A stretch of DNA of 64,000 nucleotides from Bacteroidota bacterium (GCA_947457395.1 CANGVA010000008.1:1-64000), one strand, 5' to 3'; shown: positions 42,167-52,431, counted from the first letter of the stretch. Notes: generated by a model from the sequence alone, not told the origin. Numbers and translations are program-made.

Positions 42167-43534
42167 TTATCTGGGAGTAGCATTTTCCAGGCTGATTTGT
42201 TCGTCACCTTTTTGATAAGGCACGTACGTTACAATTAACTGAAACATTTCATCTGTGGTTCTCATGCTTCCATTTCTTTCCCTAATTTCCTGAGGGGGAT
42301 GAAATGGATTGTTGGGATTGGCGGTAGTGTTATCATATACTCCTTCTACAAATATCTTTGTGCCTCTTGGTAAATGAAGTAGTTTTTTGAATTGATAAAA
42401 ATATTGCCATCTGAAATCCCAATTATGAATACGAATCAGCGGCACGGTATCTCCGCTTGGTTTAATGGCATATACCAGATAACTCTTACCAATCAAATGC
42501 ATATGCGGGACGATGCTGATAAGTGAGAGGTCTTCCGGCAAGATGGTTTTGATACGAAATGTTTTTACGCTACCTGCAGGAATAATCAATTCCGGCTCAA
42601 CCGGGGCAATACCCAAGGTGCCCAATTGGAATTCAGCAACCGGTCGGGAAGGGGGAGTTGCGCTAAAATATATTTTGTAATATGAGGAGTCAACTGCATC
42701 AACCGGTGAAGGGCCATAATGCATATCGTTTAAGTAAAATACATTTTTCTTTTTTAGTTTATAACCACCAATTTCTTTGGGATAAAAGCTAAACAATGCT
42801 CCCGGGAGGTAATTGCTTACACTTGGTGTCATAGGGGCATAACTGTCATCGTCCTGAAGCAGCCCAAGTTGATTATGTATGGTTTGACTGTTAGCCTGGT
42901 CCTGGTTGATATAATATGCACCCTCATGAAGGTTTTTCTTCTTGCCCTCATCATATTGTATCAGGTGCGTGTTAACATGGTGAACTAACTTTTTATTACC
43001 GGGCACAAATTCTATAGCGCGTACATAGGTGTCTTGAGGTAGTTCAAAAGGAATTTTCATAACAAGGAATAAATCCTTGTTATTCCCTTTAATCTTAATC
43101 TTAGGAACATTCACAATCAAATCGGGTTCGCCCAGTTGTACATATTGCTTTACAGATTCAATGGTATAAGTTTTCAGGCTATCGCCAACAGGCATACCTG
43201 AATCAACCCATTTCTCAATCAGTTTTATTTCATCATCGGATAGCACCATTTCATTGGCAAAATGGCTATAGGTTGGATCGGCAGGCCATGGTGGCATCAG
43301 TCGTTCCTTCACCATATATTTAATTAGCTTAGCTTTCTTTGCAACATCCTGATAAGTAATCAGGCTAAATGGGGCAGCCTCTTCCGGCATATGGCATTTG
43401 CTACAATATTTATGAATCACAGGGGCCACATGCTCTGAGAAGGTAATATCCTCCTTCTCACTTTTGTGTGAACCTGTATTGCAAGCTGAAACGCAAATTG
43501 ATAATATTATCAGAATACTTATTCTATAAAACAT
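42167..43534 (-). CDS. Lipoprotein with cytochrome c and copper-monooxygenase-like domains
   Basis: Predicted lipoprotein of 455 residues (lipobox VSAC, Cys at 18). Residues about 30-115 form a c-type cytochrome with the haem site C44-S-K-C47-H48 and a Met-rich stretch MPPWPAD. Residues about 140-445 match peptidylglycine alpha-hydroxylating monooxygenase: H185-H186 and H272 (MHYG) correspond to one copper site, H344-x-H346 (PHMHLIGKS) and M430 (TTDEMF) to the other. So all six copper ligands are present in the right order. Electrons from the haem may serve the copper sites. The substrate is unknown. The start overlaps the redoxin stop by 16 bases. Confidence 0.78.
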   Translation of the reverse strand: MFYRISILIILSICVSACNTGSHKSEKEDITFSEHVAPVIHKYCSKCHMPEEAAPFSLITYQDVAKKAKLIKYMVKERLMPPWPADPTYSHFANEMVLSDDEIKLIEKWVDSGMPVGDSLKTYTIESVKQYVQLGEPDLIVNVPKIKIKGNNKDLFLVMKIPFELPQDTYVRAIEFVPGNKKLVHHVNTHLIQYDEGKKKNLHEGAYYINQDQANSQTIHNQLGLLQDDDSYAPMTPSVSNYLPGALFSFYPKEIGGYKLKKKNVFYLNDMHYGPSPVDAVDSSYYKIYFSATPPSRPVAEFQLGTLGIAPVEPELIIPAGSVKTFRIKTILPEDLSLISIVPHMHLIGKSYLVYAIKPSGDTVPLIRIHNWDFRWQYFYQFKKLLHLPRGTKIFVEGVYDNTTANPNNPFHPPQEIRERNGSMRTTDEMFQLIVTYVPYQKGDEQISLENATPR

Positions 43535-44064
43535 CCTATTGCTTTTGTTTTTTTAACTTGTATGGGTTTGTTAAGAACAAGGGCTGACATTGCATCCTTT
43601 AAATCATGTGCTGTTATTACACTTCTTTTTTTGCCAAGCTCATACGCCCAGTTATCAATTCTTCCGGCATATCTCAACTGCTCGCTGTTATCTATAACAA
43701 ATACCTCAGGTGTAATTCGGGCTTTAAAATACCCTGCTAGTTTCCCTTGTCTGTCCATATATACAGGAAAGGAAATTTGATAGTTTTCTTTATAGGAACG
43801 GACTTCTTCGGGCCTAAAATCATTGCCTGGTATCACGCCAATCATTTGCACACCTTTGCTGCTAAATTCTTTGTTTAGATTGTTTAAAGTAAGCGAGTAG
43901 CTTTGGCACAGCGGGCATTCAGGTGAAAGAAAAATAAAAACAGTTGCTTTGTTTTTTTCTGATGGTTTCAGGATAACAGGCTTACCTTCAATAGTAGTTA
44001 GGGCATCTTTGGGGAAGACTCCGTTAAGCATAAAGCCAGTAAGTAGTATGAGCAGTGTTTTCAT
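43519..44064 (-). CDS. Secreted redoxin/thioredoxin-like protein
   Basis: Protein of 181 residues with a signal peptide (MKTLLILLTGFMLNGVFPKD) and a redoxin fold (ATVFIFLSPECPLCQSYSL, with C50-x2-C53). The strand FPVYMDRQGKLAGYFKARITPEVFVID has the cis-Pro loop (TPEVFV). The C-terminal tail ends GCFIE, with an extra Cys, and reaches into the start of the cytochrome/copper gene by 16 bases, so translation of the two is coupled. It may deliver copper or keep thiols reduced for the partner. The start is the ATG at 44064; a TTG at 44073 is less likely. Confidence 0.82.
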   Translation of the reverse strand: MKTLLILLTGFMLNGVFPKDALTTIEGKPVILKPSEKNKATVFIFLSPECPLCQSYSLTLNNLNKEFSSKGVQMIGVIPGNDFRPEEVRSYKENYQISFPVYMDRQGKLAGYFKARITPEVFVIDNSEQLRYAGRIDNWAYELGKKRSVITAHDLKDAMSALVLNKPIQVKKTKAIGCFIE

Positions 44065-44135
44065 ACCATGCAAATATGATAAAACTATTTTGTATCTCTG
44101 TGTGTCTTTACCTGTAAAATATATTAAATGTAATA

Positions 44136-44804
44136 ATGGTCTTAAGGAATCAAATACTGCTGTTGTTTGTTACGTTCATATGGCAGTTCTCTTGTTCGCA
44201 ACCATCTAATCCTAGCCAGACAAATACTGTTCAAATGACAAACGCAGATATAAATCAACAAATAGATACCGCTGTATTTGGTGGCGGTTGCTTCTGGTGT
44301 GTGGAAGCAGTTTATCTTCAACTAGAGGGAGTGGTCAAGGTTGAATCGGGGTATAGTGGCGGGGATGTTAAAAATCCTACCTATCGCGAAGTGTGTTATG
44401 GTAAAACAGGTCATGCCGAAGTGGTACGCATCTTCTATCATCCGCATGAAATAAGTTATAAAGATTTATTACAGGCATTTTTTCTGAGTCATGATCCAAC
44501 TACCTTAAACAGGCAGGGAAATGATATTGGTACACAATATCGATCTGTAATTTATTATTCTAACAAGCAGCAATTAGATGAAGCGGTTGCTGTAATTAAT
44601 CAATTAAACTTGTCTGGAGCATTTAGCAGTAAAATTGTTACGGAAGTTTCACCGCTGGCTGAATTTTATGTTGCAGAAGATTACCATCAGAATTATTATA
44701 ACCTGAACAAAGAGGAACCTTACTGCCAGTTTGTAATTAGGCCCAAACTTGAAAAATTTGAAAAGGTTTTTAAGAGTAAGTTAAAGAAGAAGACAGCTGA
44801 GTAA
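44136..44804 (+). CDS. msrA: Peptide-methionine (S)-S-oxide reductase
   Basis: Repairs methionine-S-sulphoxide in proteins. The 222 residues include a signal-like N-terminus (NQILLLFVTFIWQFSC) and then the catalytic domain with FGGGCFWCVEAVY, where the first Cys is the catalytic one. Other blocks: VESGYSGGDVKNPTYREVCYG, GHAEVVRIFYHP, and YRSVIYYSN. The domain is exported, so it most likely acts in the periplasm; the Cys at the end of the hydrophobic stretch is a weak lipobox (the -3 residue is Gln). It converges with metF four bases away. Confidence 0.95.
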   Translation: MVLRNQILLLFVTFIWQFSCSQPSNPSQTNTVQMTNADINQQIDTAVFGGGCFWCVEAVYLQLEGVVKVESGYSGGDVKNPTYREVCYGKTGHAEVVRIFYHPHEISYKDLLQAFFLSHDPTTLNRQGNDIGTQYRSVIYYSNKQQLDEAVAVINQLNLSGAFSSKIVTEVSPLAEFYVAEDYHQNYYNLNKEEPYCQFVIRPKLEKFEKVFKSKLKKKTAE

Positions 44805-44807
44805 AGC

Positions 44808-45764
44808 TTAAAAAACTTTACTCGCTATTGCCTTGGTTGTTTCACTTAAGCCCATGGTGTAATAGTGCAGTACAGGTACACCTATGTTTTTAAGTTCAAT
44901 GGATTGTTGAATGGCCCATTCTATGCCAACCTGTTTTACAGCCTTATCATCTTTACATTTCTCAACAGCCTCTACTAATTCTTCGGGTAAATCAATATGA
45001 AATATTTTAGGCAGGGCTGTTAATTGTTTTCTTGTAGTGAGCGGTTTAATGCCGGGTATAATGGGAATATTAATTCCCATCTCGCGACATTTAGTTACAA
45101 AATCAGTATATTTCTGATTGTTAAAAAACATTTGGGTTACGATGTAGTTTGCACCAGCATCGACCTTTGCCTTGAGCCATTTTAAATCACTCATCATATT
45201 CGGTGCTTCAAAATGTTTTTCAGGGTAGCCAGATACACCAATACAGAAGTTTGTTGGGGTAGCATTTTCCAGTTCTTCATCCAGATAACGACCACTATTC
45301 ATAATGGTAACCTGTTCAAGCAGTTCAAGAGAGTTTTTATTTCCATCAGGCTCAGGTACAAAACTGGGTTCGTTTTTAATGCCATCACCGCGCAAAGCCA
45401 ATACATTTTGTATGCCTAAGAAATTAAGGTCTATCAATGCATTTTCTGTTTCCTCTTTGTTAAAGCCACCGCAAATCAGATGTGGAACAGCTTCCACTTT
45501 GTATCGGTTCATAATTGCAGCACAAATAGCAACTGTGCCGGGTCGTTTACGTGTATACACCTTATCAAAACCACCATCTTTTCTTTTACGTAAAATGTAT
45601 TCTTCTCTATGATAGGTTACATCAATAAAAGCAGGCTTAAACTCCATTAACGGGTCTATGCCATCATACAATGATTTAATATCTTTACCCTTTAGCGGAG
45701 GTAAAATCTCTATGGAGAAAAGCGTTTCTTTTTTATGCTGATTTAAAATATCGGTTAGCTTCAT
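44808..45764 (-). CDS. metF: Methylenetetrahydrofolate reductase
   Basis: FAD enzyme that reduces 5,10-methylene-THF to 5-methyl-THF for methionine synthesis. The 318-residue TIM barrel has SIEILPPLKGKDI at the start (catalytic Glu), FIDVTYHREE, NVLALRGDGI, FCIGVSGYPEKHFEAPN and YIVTQMFFNNQKY. The IPIIPGIKPLTTRKQL block follows. No other methionine gene is in the window. It is a single-gene unit. Confidence 0.95.
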   Translation of the reverse strand: MKLTDILNQHKKETLFSIEILPPLKGKDIKSLYDGIDPLMEFKPAFIDVTYHREEYILRKRKDGGFDKVYTRKRPGTVAICAAIMNRYKVEAVPHLICGGFNKEETENALIDLNFLGIQNVLALRGDGIKNEPSFVPEPDGNKNSLELLEQVTIMNSGRYLDEELENATPTNFCIGVSGYPEKHFEAPNMMSDLKWLKAKVDAGANYIVTQMFFNNQKYTDFVTKCREMGINIPIIPGIKPLTTRKQLTALPKIFHIDLPEELVEAVEKCKDDKAVKQVGIEWAIQQSIELKNIGVPVLHYYTMGLSETTKAIASKVF

Positions 45765-45772
45765 AAGGACGG

Positions 45773-45780
45773 CAAAAGTA
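45773..45780 (-). promoter_or_regulatory. Possible -7 promoter box of metF
   Basis: TACTTTTG on the minus strand matches TAnnTTTG only eight bases before the metF ATG, so the leader would be nearly absent. No -33 TTG is seen 19 bases upstream, so this is weak. Confidence 0.35.
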
Positions 45781-45811
45781 ATGAACTTGTCTGGTTCTGA
45801 AACGAATTAGT

Positions 45812-46759
45812 TTAAAATAAAAATGAGCATCCAATATAGGGAATAAACATATCGGTTTTAGAGCTCTTGGTTTTATAGCTGATTCTATTGTTTGCATCAA
45901 ATGTTACGGACTCAGGATCTATATAGGTGGCGTTGCCCCCATATTGATAATTCAGTTTAAGTTCAAATCTAAAGTGATGCCCATTGGAGAATCCTAAACC
46001 TCCGCCAAACCCATAATATCCTACCGTAGAAGCCTCTAAAGTTCTAGATGCATTGTCGGTTGTAATATTTCCCGGAAAACCTGGTCGAGGAGTTCTGGTT
46101 ATGGTTACATTATTAGAGCCATTAAAAAATCTAAAACCTGCACTGTATTCAATAAAAGGATAGAATTTGTAGCTCAAAAATTCACACCTCCCGGACAGCC
46201 CTATGCCAAGTGCTCCGGAAGATACCCTTGATTCTATGTCATTCACGTAAAAGGCTTCTGTCTGGCTGTAATTCTCAGTTTTTGCTCCAAACCAAATGTG
46301 TTGAACTTCCAAGCCCAGCAGAAAGGGCCTCACATACTCACCAACCAACAAACTATGAAATGGATTGTATGCTAGTCTAGCCGATATACCATAGCCCCAA
46401 TTATTGCTTATTTCCTTGAATTCCCCATGAGGCAGGCCTAGAATACCGCCAAGGTTAAGAATTACATTGTTCTTAAGCGGTTCAGGGCTTGAAGTTTCGG
46501 TATTAGAAATGGAGGCTCCGGCAGCAGGTGTGGTATTTGCAGGTGCTGAATTTGCAGGAGTAGGTGTAACGCTAGCAGGAGCAGGTTTGGTTGGAGTAGG
46601 ATTGGCAGGATTGGCATTGCTGCGATTTGGGGCAGGTGTTGTTGTTCTATTGGCTGGCTTGTTTGCCCCCGGGTTTTTACTTGCCGGTTTTATCCTTGGG
46701 TTTTGGGCATTAATACATATTACACTGAAAATAAGAAAAGTAAGGATAAATATTCTCAT
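45812..46759 (-). CDS. Outer-membrane beta-barrel protein with Pro/Ala/Asn/Thr-rich linker
   Basis: Unrecognised 315-residue protein. A signal peptide (MRIFILTFLIFSVICINAQ) is followed by a low-complexity stretch to about residue 90 rich in Pro, Ala, Thr and Asn (PANRTTTPAPNRSNANPAN, TPTPANSAPANTTPAAG). The remainder has alternating hydrophobic strands (LNLGGILGLPHGEFKE, AGFRFFNGSN, YYGFGGGLGFSNGHHFRFEL) and ends in Phe, as expected for a barrel. The linker may be periplasmic and contact peptidoglycan, which is inference. Sequence repeats in the linker may shift by recombination. Confidence 0.7.
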   Translation of the reverse strand: MRIFILTFLIFSVICINAQNPRIKPASKNPGANKPANRTTTPAPNRSNANPANPTPTKPAPASVTPTPANSAPANTTPAAGASISNTETSSPEPLKNNVILNLGGILGLPHGEFKEISNNWGYGISARLAYNPFHSLLVGEYVRPFLLGLEVQHIWFGAKTENYSQTEAFYVNDIESRVSSGALGIGLSGRCEFLSYKFYPFIEYSAGFRFFNGSNNVTITRTPRPGFPGNITTDNASRTLEASTVGYYGFGGGLGFSNGHHFRFELKLNYQYGGNATYIDPESVTFDANNRISYKTKSSKTDMFIPYIGCSFLF

Positions 46760-46953
46760 ACTAGGTTATGATTGGTTGTCGAATTTAAATAAAAATCGTG
46801 CCATTATTATTTATTTCTAAAATTGAATAGCTTCAAGGTTATGGTGCCATTTTGACAAGAAACTTGTAAATGGCTTTATTTCTGCAGATAAAAAGCGCTA
46901 TAGCTATTCATAATAATGTATTATTTTTACAGCCCATAAGTCGGAATTATTAA

Positions 46954-49900
46954 ATGATTGGATCAGTATTTAAAGCACTTACAAAGGTTTTTGGAAGCAA
47001 GTCGGAGAGAGACCTGAAAGAAATAACCCCATTTGTAGCAGAAATTAATCAGGCATACGTGAACCTTCGTACGCTTACACATGATGAGTTGCGTGGCAAG
47101 ACGCTGGCATTCAAAAAGCAAATCAATGACTATTTATCTGATATTGATGCTGAGATTAATAACCTTAAGACAAAGACCGATGACGCTGAAATGGATCTTG
47201 GTGAGAAAGAAGTTGTTTTTAAGGAAATTGATGTATTGCTAAAACAACGCGATGAAGCATTAGAAAAAGTATTGATGGATATTTTGCCGGAGGCATTTGC
47301 TGTGGTTAAAGAAACAGCAAGGAGGCTAACGGAGGATAAAGAATTGGAAGTAACAGCTACTGATTTTGACAGGGAATTGAGTACCAAAACCAAGCCTAAG
47401 AAACCTGTAACTATTAATGGTGACAAGGCCATTTGGAGCAATAGTTGGGAAGCTGCAGGTAATGTTATAACCTGGAGTATGGTGCATTATGATGTGCAAC
47501 TGATTGGTGGTATTGTATTGCATCAGGGTAAGATATCAGAGATGGCAACCGGTGAAGGGAAAACCCTTGTTTCTACTTTGCCTGCATATTTAAATGCACT
47601 GGCCGGACAAGGCGTGCATCTGGTAACCGTTAATGATTATTTGGCACGAAGAGACTGTGAATGGAATGGGCCATTATTTGAATTTCATGGTTTGCGCGTA
47701 GATTGTATCGATTACCATCAGCCTAATTCTGAAGAGCGCAGGAGAGCCTACATGGCAGATATTGTATATGGTACCAATAATGAATTCGGTTTTGATTACC
47801 TGCGTGATAATATGAGTCGCGACACATCAGAACTGGTTCAGCGCAAGCACCACTTTGCCATGGTTGATGAGGTTGACTCTGTTTTGATTGATGATGCCCG
47901 CACACCACTCATTATCTCGGGACCTGTACCCAAAGGTGATGATCAGCAGTTTTATGCGCTTAAGCCAAGAATTGAGAAACTAGTACAGGCCCAAAAAACA
48001 TATTTGAATACTGCACTGGCAGATTCCAAGAAATTGATTGCCTCCGGTAACGAAAAAGACGGTGGCTTTAAGTTGCTTCAGGCATATAGAGGCTTGCCTA
48101 AGAGCAGCGCCTTAATTAAGTTCTTGGGCGAGCAGGGTATGAGAGGCGTATTAAACAAAACTGAAAATTTTTACATGCAGGATCAATCAAAGGAAATGCA
48201 CAAGGTTGATGCTGATTTGTATTTTGTAATAGATGAAAAACATAACAGTGTTGAGTTAACGGATAAAGGAGTTGAGCTGATAACTGCAAATGGAGAGGAT
48301 CAGCATTTTTTTATTATTCCTGATGTAGGCAGTGAAATAGCAGAAATAGAAAAATCTAATCTTACGGATGAGGAAAAGCTTAAACTTAAGGACCAACTTA
48401 TGCTTGATTTCTCTGTTAAATCTGAGCGTATTCATGCGGTAAACCAGCTATTAAAAGCCTATTGCCTTTATGATAGGGATGTTGAATATATTATTGCGGA
48501 TGGGAAAGTTAAGATTGTAGATGAGCAAACGGGCCGTGTATTGGAAGGCAGAAGATACAGTGATGGTTTACATCAGGCCATTGAAGCAAAAGAGAATGTT
48601 AAAGTAGAGGCAGCAACCCAAACCTATGCTACCATCACTTTACAAAATTATTTCCGCATGTACCATAAACTAGCGGGTATGACCGGAACAGCCGAAACAG
48701 AAGCAGGCGAGTTCTGGGAAATATATAAGCTCGATGTTGTTGTTATTCCTACCAATAGGGCTATATCACGTAAGGATGAGAATGATGTGATTTATAAAAC
48801 CAAGCGCGAAAAGTACAATGCAGTAATTGATGAAATTGTAAGACTGATAGAACAGGGCAGGCCGGTGTTGGTTGGAACAACTTCAGTAGAGGTTTCTGAG
48901 CTGCTAAGTCGTATGCTTACGCTCAGAAAAATTAAACACAATGTGTTAAACGCCAAACAACATCAGCGTGAAGCTGATATTGTAGCAGAGGCAGGCCAGA
49001 AAAGTGCAGTAACTATTGCGACTAATATGGCAGGTCGTGGTACGGATATAAAACTTGGTGCCGGTGTAAAAGAGGCTGGTGGTCTTGCCATAATTGGTAC
49101 AGAGCGTCATGAGTCACGTAGGGTAGATCGTCAGTTGCGCGGGCGCGCAGGTAGGCAGGGCGATCCGGGTTCTTCTAGGTTTTATGTTTCGTTGGAAGAT
49201 GATCTGATGAGGCTTTTCGGAAGCGAGCGCATATCATCTATCATGGACAGGCTGGGCATGAAGGAAGGAGAAAATATTGAGCATTCACTTATTACAAAAA
49301 ACATAGAACGTGCGCAGCGAAAAGTAGAGCAGAATAATTTTGGTATTCGTAAACGTTTGCTTGAGTATGATGATGTGATGAACTCACAGCGTGAAGTGAT
49401 TTATACCAAGAGAAGAAATGCATTATACGGAGATAAACTCGGGCTTGATATTAATAACATGCTGGCCGACTTAACACATGAGCTGGTAGAAGAATATCAG
49501 GATCAGAAAAACTATCATGAGTTTAAATTTGAATGTTTGCGTTTGTTTGCCTACGAGCCCTCAATTGATGAAACGCAATTCCTGAATGGTAAAACCGAGC
49601 AGGTAGCTGAAGCATTCTTCATTGAACTTCTTGCGCACTATCAGCACAAGAAAGAAAGTATAGCTAAGGATGCTTTTCCTGTGGTAAATGATTTGTTTAA
49701 TAACAGAGGTTCTCAAATAGAAAATATTGCTGTGCCTTTTACAGATGGTATTAGGGGTATGCAAATACCTGTGAACCTAAACAAAGCTTATGAAACGAAG
49801 GGTAAAGAGTTGTTTAAAACTTTTGAAAAATTTGCTACCCTTTGGATAATTGATGATGAGTGGAAAGAAAATCTGCGTGAAATGGATGAGCTAAAGCAGT

Positions 49901-50280
49901 CGGCACAAAATGCGGTGTTTGAGCAAAAAGATCCGTTGCTAATTTATAAACTTGAATCTTTCAACCTATTTAAGGCCATGCTTAGCAGAATAAATAGAGA
50001 TGTGTTATCGATGCTTTTTAAAGCAACGATACCGGTTGAAAGGGGAGAGAATTTGCAGGAAGCAAAGGTTCAGCAACGCAAACAGGAAAGATTGCAAACA
50101 AGCAGAACGGATGAACTCGCAGAGGTCCAAAGAGCTGCTGCACTGGCAGCAGCAGGTCAGACACAGGAAACAGCTAGGCAACAACAGATAAAAGGAGTAA
50201 TTAAAATTGGGAGAAACGACCCTTGCCCGTGCGGAAGTGGAAAGAAATATAAAGCTTGCCACGGCAAAGAAGAGGCGTAA
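46954..50280 (+). CDS. secA: Preprotein translocase ATPase SecA
   Basis: Motor of the Sec pathway, 1108 residues, about 200 more than the E. coli protein; the excess is in insertions that include a charged helical stretch near residue 60-110 and a second near 345-400. Visible motifs: [14 protein letters not shown] (Walker A), [19 protein letters not shown] (Walker B/DEAD), [23 protein letters not shown] and [14 protein letters not shown]. The C-terminal zinc site is [14 protein letters not shown]. It exports the substrates that the type IX system later takes across the outer membrane. deoC follows 15 bases downstream. Confidence 0.97.
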   Translation: MIGSVFKALTKVFGSKSERDLKEITPFVAEINQAYVNLRTLTHDELRGKTLAFKKQINDYLSDIDAEINNLKTKTDDAEMDLGEKEVVFKEIDVLLKQRDEALEKVLMDILPEAFAVVKETARRLTEDKELEVTATDFDRELSTKTKPKKPVTINGDKAIWSNSWEAAGNVITWSMVHYDVQLIGGIVLHQGKISEMATGEGKTLVSTLPAYLNALAGQGVHLVTVNDYLARRDCEWNGPLFEFHGLRVDCIDYHQPNSEERRRAYMADIVYGTNNEFGFDYLRDNMSRDTSELVQRKHHFAMVDEVDSVLIDDARTPLIISGPVPKGDDQQFYALKPRIEKLVQAQKTYLNTALADSKKLIASGNEKDGGFKLLQAYRGLPKSSALIKFLGEQGMRGVLNKTENFYMQDQSKEMHKVDADLYFVIDEKHNSVELTDKGVELITANGEDQHFFIIPDVGSEIAEIEKSNLTDEEKLKLKDQLMLDFSVKSERIHAVNQLLKAYCLYDRDVEYIIADGKVKIVDEQTGRVLEGRRYSDGLHQAIEAKENVKVEAATQTYATITLQNYFRMYHKLAGMTGTAETEAGEFWEIYKLDVVVIPTNRAISRKDENDVIYKTKREKYNAVIDEIVRLIEQGRPVLVGTTSVEVSELLSRMLTLRKIKHNVLNAKQHQREADIVAEAGQKSAVTIATNMAGRGTDIKLGAGVKEAGGLAIIGTERHESRRVDRQLRGRAGRQGDPGSSRFYVSLEDDLMRLFGSERISSIMDRLGMKEGENIEHSLITKNIERAQRKVEQNNFGIRKRLLEYDDVMNSQREVIYTKRRNALYGDKLGLDINNMLADLTHELVEEYQDQKNYHEFKFECLRLFAYEPSIDETQFLNGKTEQVAEAFFIELLAHYQHKKESIAKDAFPVVNDLFNNRGSQIENIAVPFTDGIRGMQIPVNLNKAYETKGKELFKTFEKFATLWIIDDEWKENLREMDELKQSAQNAVFEQKDPLLIYKLESFNLFKAMLSRINRDVLSMLFKATIPVERGENLQEAKVQQRKQERLQTSRTDELAEVQRAAALAAAGQTQETARQQQIKGVIKIGRNDPCPCGSGKKYKACHGKEEA

Positions 50281-50295
50281 AGAAAATATTATACT

Positions 50296-50967
50296 ATGGA
50301 AACAACTGAAGTATCGACATTGGCAGGTTTTATTGAGCATACCTTACTCAGGCCTAATTGCAATCAACAGGATATTATCCTACTATGTGAGGAGGCCGTA
50401 GAGCACAAGTTTCATGCTGTTTGTGTGCCCCCTTATTATGTGCAACTGGCAAAGAAAACTATTAAGAAAGCTCCGGTTAAAATTGTAACAGTTGTTGGTT
50501 TCCCTATGGGCTACTCAACGGTAGCAGCCAAAGTTGAAGAAACCAAAAAGGCTATTATATCGGGTGCTGATGAAATAGACATGGTTATGAATATAGCAGC
50601 TTTTAAGGCTGGTGATTATGCTGCTGTGCAAAATGATATACAGGCAGTAATTACAGCTTGTCATCTGCAGAATAAACAATGTAAGGTTATTATTGAGATT
50701 GCTTATCTGACCAATGACGAAATTGAACACGCGTGCAGAATATGTGCCGATTGTCAACCTGAATTTGTTAAAACATCCACCGGCTATGCGCCCGGAGGTG
50801 CAACAGTTGATTCAGTTGCTTTGATGCGAAAAGTATTGCCTGCAAAAATTAAAATAAAGGCATCAGGTGGAATTAAGGAGAAGGATTTTGCAGAGCAATT
50901 GATTCAGGCAGGTGCATCTAGAATTGGTACTTCAGCAGGATTGCATCTGATAGGTGTTGAAGCATAA
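50296..50967 (+). CDS. deoC: Deoxyribose-phosphate aldolase
   Basis: Splits deoxyribose-5-phosphate to glyceraldehyde-3-phosphate and acetaldehyde in deoxynucleoside breakdown. The 223-residue TIM barrel has IEHTLLRPNCNQQDI, TVVGFPMGYS, EIDMVMNIAAFKAGD, the Schiff-base Lys in EFVKTSTGYAPGGAT, and a second Lys in KIKASGGIKEKDF. It lies just downstream of secA and four bases before the SPOR gene, so it may be cotranscribed with both. Confidence 0.95.
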   Translation: METTEVSTLAGFIEHTLLRPNCNQQDIILLCEEAVEHKFHAVCVPPYYVQLAKKTIKKAPVKIVTVVGFPMGYSTVAAKVEETKKAIISGADEIDMVMNIAAFKAGDYAAVQNDIQAVITACHLQNKQCKVIIEIAYLTNDEIEHACRICADCQPEFVKTSTGYAPGGATVDSVALMRKVLPAKIKIKASGGIKEKDFAEQLIQAGASRIGTSAGLHLIGVEA

Positions 50968-50970
50968 TTT

Positions 50971-51381
50971 ATGCAGCTAACATCATCATATCGCTCCACT
51001 CGGTTTGTTACAATTATTGTTGTGATGTTTTTAGTAACCAAAAGCTATGGTCAGCAGCAAACACTTGTAATTAGCGATCCTCAGGTAGATACATTGATTC
51101 AACGAAACATAGAAGAGAATAAATTGGCTGATGGTATAGCCGGTTACCGTATTCAGATTTATTCTGCTTCTGATAGGAAAGGTGCAGTTGAAGCCCGTAC
51201 AAGATTTTTACAGCTGTATCCTGATGCTGATGCTTATCTTATCTACCAGCAACCTAATTTTCGCGTTAGGGTTGGAGACTTTCGTACCAAACAGGAAGCA
51301 CACGCATTGTTTAAACTGATGTTGCAGGAGTTCCCGGAGGTTATTATCGTACCGGATAAAATTAAACTACCCAAATTGTAA
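50971..51381 (+). CDS. SPOR-domain protein
   Basis: Secreted or periplasmic protein of 136 residues. A signal peptide (ITIIV-type core in RFVTIIVVMFLVTKSYGQ) precedes a single SPOR domain of about 75 residues (GYRIQIYSASDRKGAVEARTR, NFRVRVGDFRTKQEAHALFKLM). SPOR domains bind denuded peptidoglycan at division sites. It is small for a division protein, so it may act as a stand-alone septal or cell-wall sensor. It starts three bases after deoC. Confidence 0.85.
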   Translation: MQLTSSYRSTRFVTIIVVMFLVTKSYGQQQTLVISDPQVDTLIQRNIEENKLADGIAGYRIQIYSASDRKGAVEARTRFLQLYPDADAYLIYQQPNFRVRVGDFRTKQEAHALFKLMLQEFPEVIIVPDKIKLPKL

Positions 51382-51417
51382 TCAGCATAATCAACTTATC
51401 ATTTACTCTTTATACGT

Positions 51418-52431
51418 ATGAAATTAGTTACCTATCTTCATCAAAACACAGCCCGCTTGGGGATGCTAAATTATGGTGTAATTGCAGATCTGCAAGCACT
51501 TGACAATAGTTTACCTGATAATATGCGCGATTTTTTAGTTGCAGGTCAGGAGGCTATGCATAAGGCCATGAAACTCGATGCAGACTTGAAGTCGAATAAG
51601 ATTACTTATACTGCAATTCCTGAAAATAGTACAACCTTGCTTGCACCAGTTCCGCAACCTACCTCTTGCAGAGATGGATATGCCTTTCGTCAGCATGTTG
51701 CTGCTGCTCGCAGAAACAGGGGAGTGCCTATGATTCCGGAATTTGATCAGTACCCTATATTTTATTTTACAAACCACAATGCAGTTCAAGGACCCGGAGA
51801 TATTTATTGTATGCCCGATCATTTTAATAAGCTCGACTTTGAGCTGGAGGCTGCCATTGTAGTTGGCAAAAAAGGTAGAAATATAAAAGCTGCTGAGGCA
51901 GATGCATACATTGCTGGTTATATGATTATGAACGATATGAGTGCAAGGACTCTACAAATGGAAGAAATGTTGCTCAACCTGGGCCCTGCTAAAGGTAAAG
52001 ATTTTTCTACGGTTATTGGACCCTACTTCGTAACGCCTGATGAACTGGAAGCATATAAGATACCCGCCAAGGCTGGGCATGTTGGTAATAATTATAACCT
52101 GAGTATGAAGTGTTGGGTGAATGGTAAACTTGTAAGCGAGGGTAATGTTGGAGATATGGACTGGACATTTGCAGAAATACTGGAGCGCTGTGCTTATGGA
52201 GTTGATATTTTACCCGGAGACGTTATTGGGTCTGGAACTGTTGGCACAGGATGTTTCCTTGAGCTTAATGGTACCGGTTTATTAAATGATAAAAACTTTA
52301 AACCTCAATGGTTACAAGAGGGTGATGTGGTGGAAATGGAAATAACCGGCTTGGGTCATTTAACCAATACAATTAAAAAAGAAAACACAGATTTTAGCTT
52401 ATTGGCTATGAAAAAGCCTGCACAGGTTTAG
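51418..52431 (+). CDS. Fumarylacetoacetate hydrolase family protein
   Basis: Metal-dependent C-C hydrolase/decarboxylase of 337 residues. The FAH fold is visible in DGYAFRQHVAAARRN, FNKLDFELEAAIVVG (metal-binding Glu pair), GYMIMNDMSARTLQ, AKGKDFSTVIGPYFVTPDEL and GSGTVGTGCFLELNG. The family includes fumarylacetoacetase, 2-keto-3-deoxy-acid enzymes and acylpyruvases; the substrate is not determined here. It follows the SPOR gene by 36 bases and converges with the DUF1015 gene. Confidence 0.9.
   Translation: MKLVTYLHQNTARLGMLNYGVIADLQALDNSLPDNMRDFLVAGQEAMHKAMKLDADLKSNKITYTAIPENSTTLLAPVPQPTSCRDGYAFRQHVAAARRNRGVPMIPEFDQYPIFYFTNHNAVQGPGDIYCMPDHFNKLDFELEAAIVVGKKGRNIKAAEADAYIAGYMIMNDMSARTLQMEEMLLNLGPAKGKDFSTVIGPYFVTPDELEAYKIPAKAGHVGNNYNLSMKCWVNGKLVSEGNVGDMDWTFAEILERCAYGVDILPGDVIGSGTVGTGCFLELNGTGLLNDKNFKPQWLQEGDVVEMEITGLGHLTNTIKKENTDFSLLAMKKPAQV

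Noticed and set aside
46467-46820. Open frame antisense to the barrel protein, rich in Gly, Ala and Val
   Set aside because: It mirrors the Pro/Ala-rich linker, so its composition is a by-product of that repeat.
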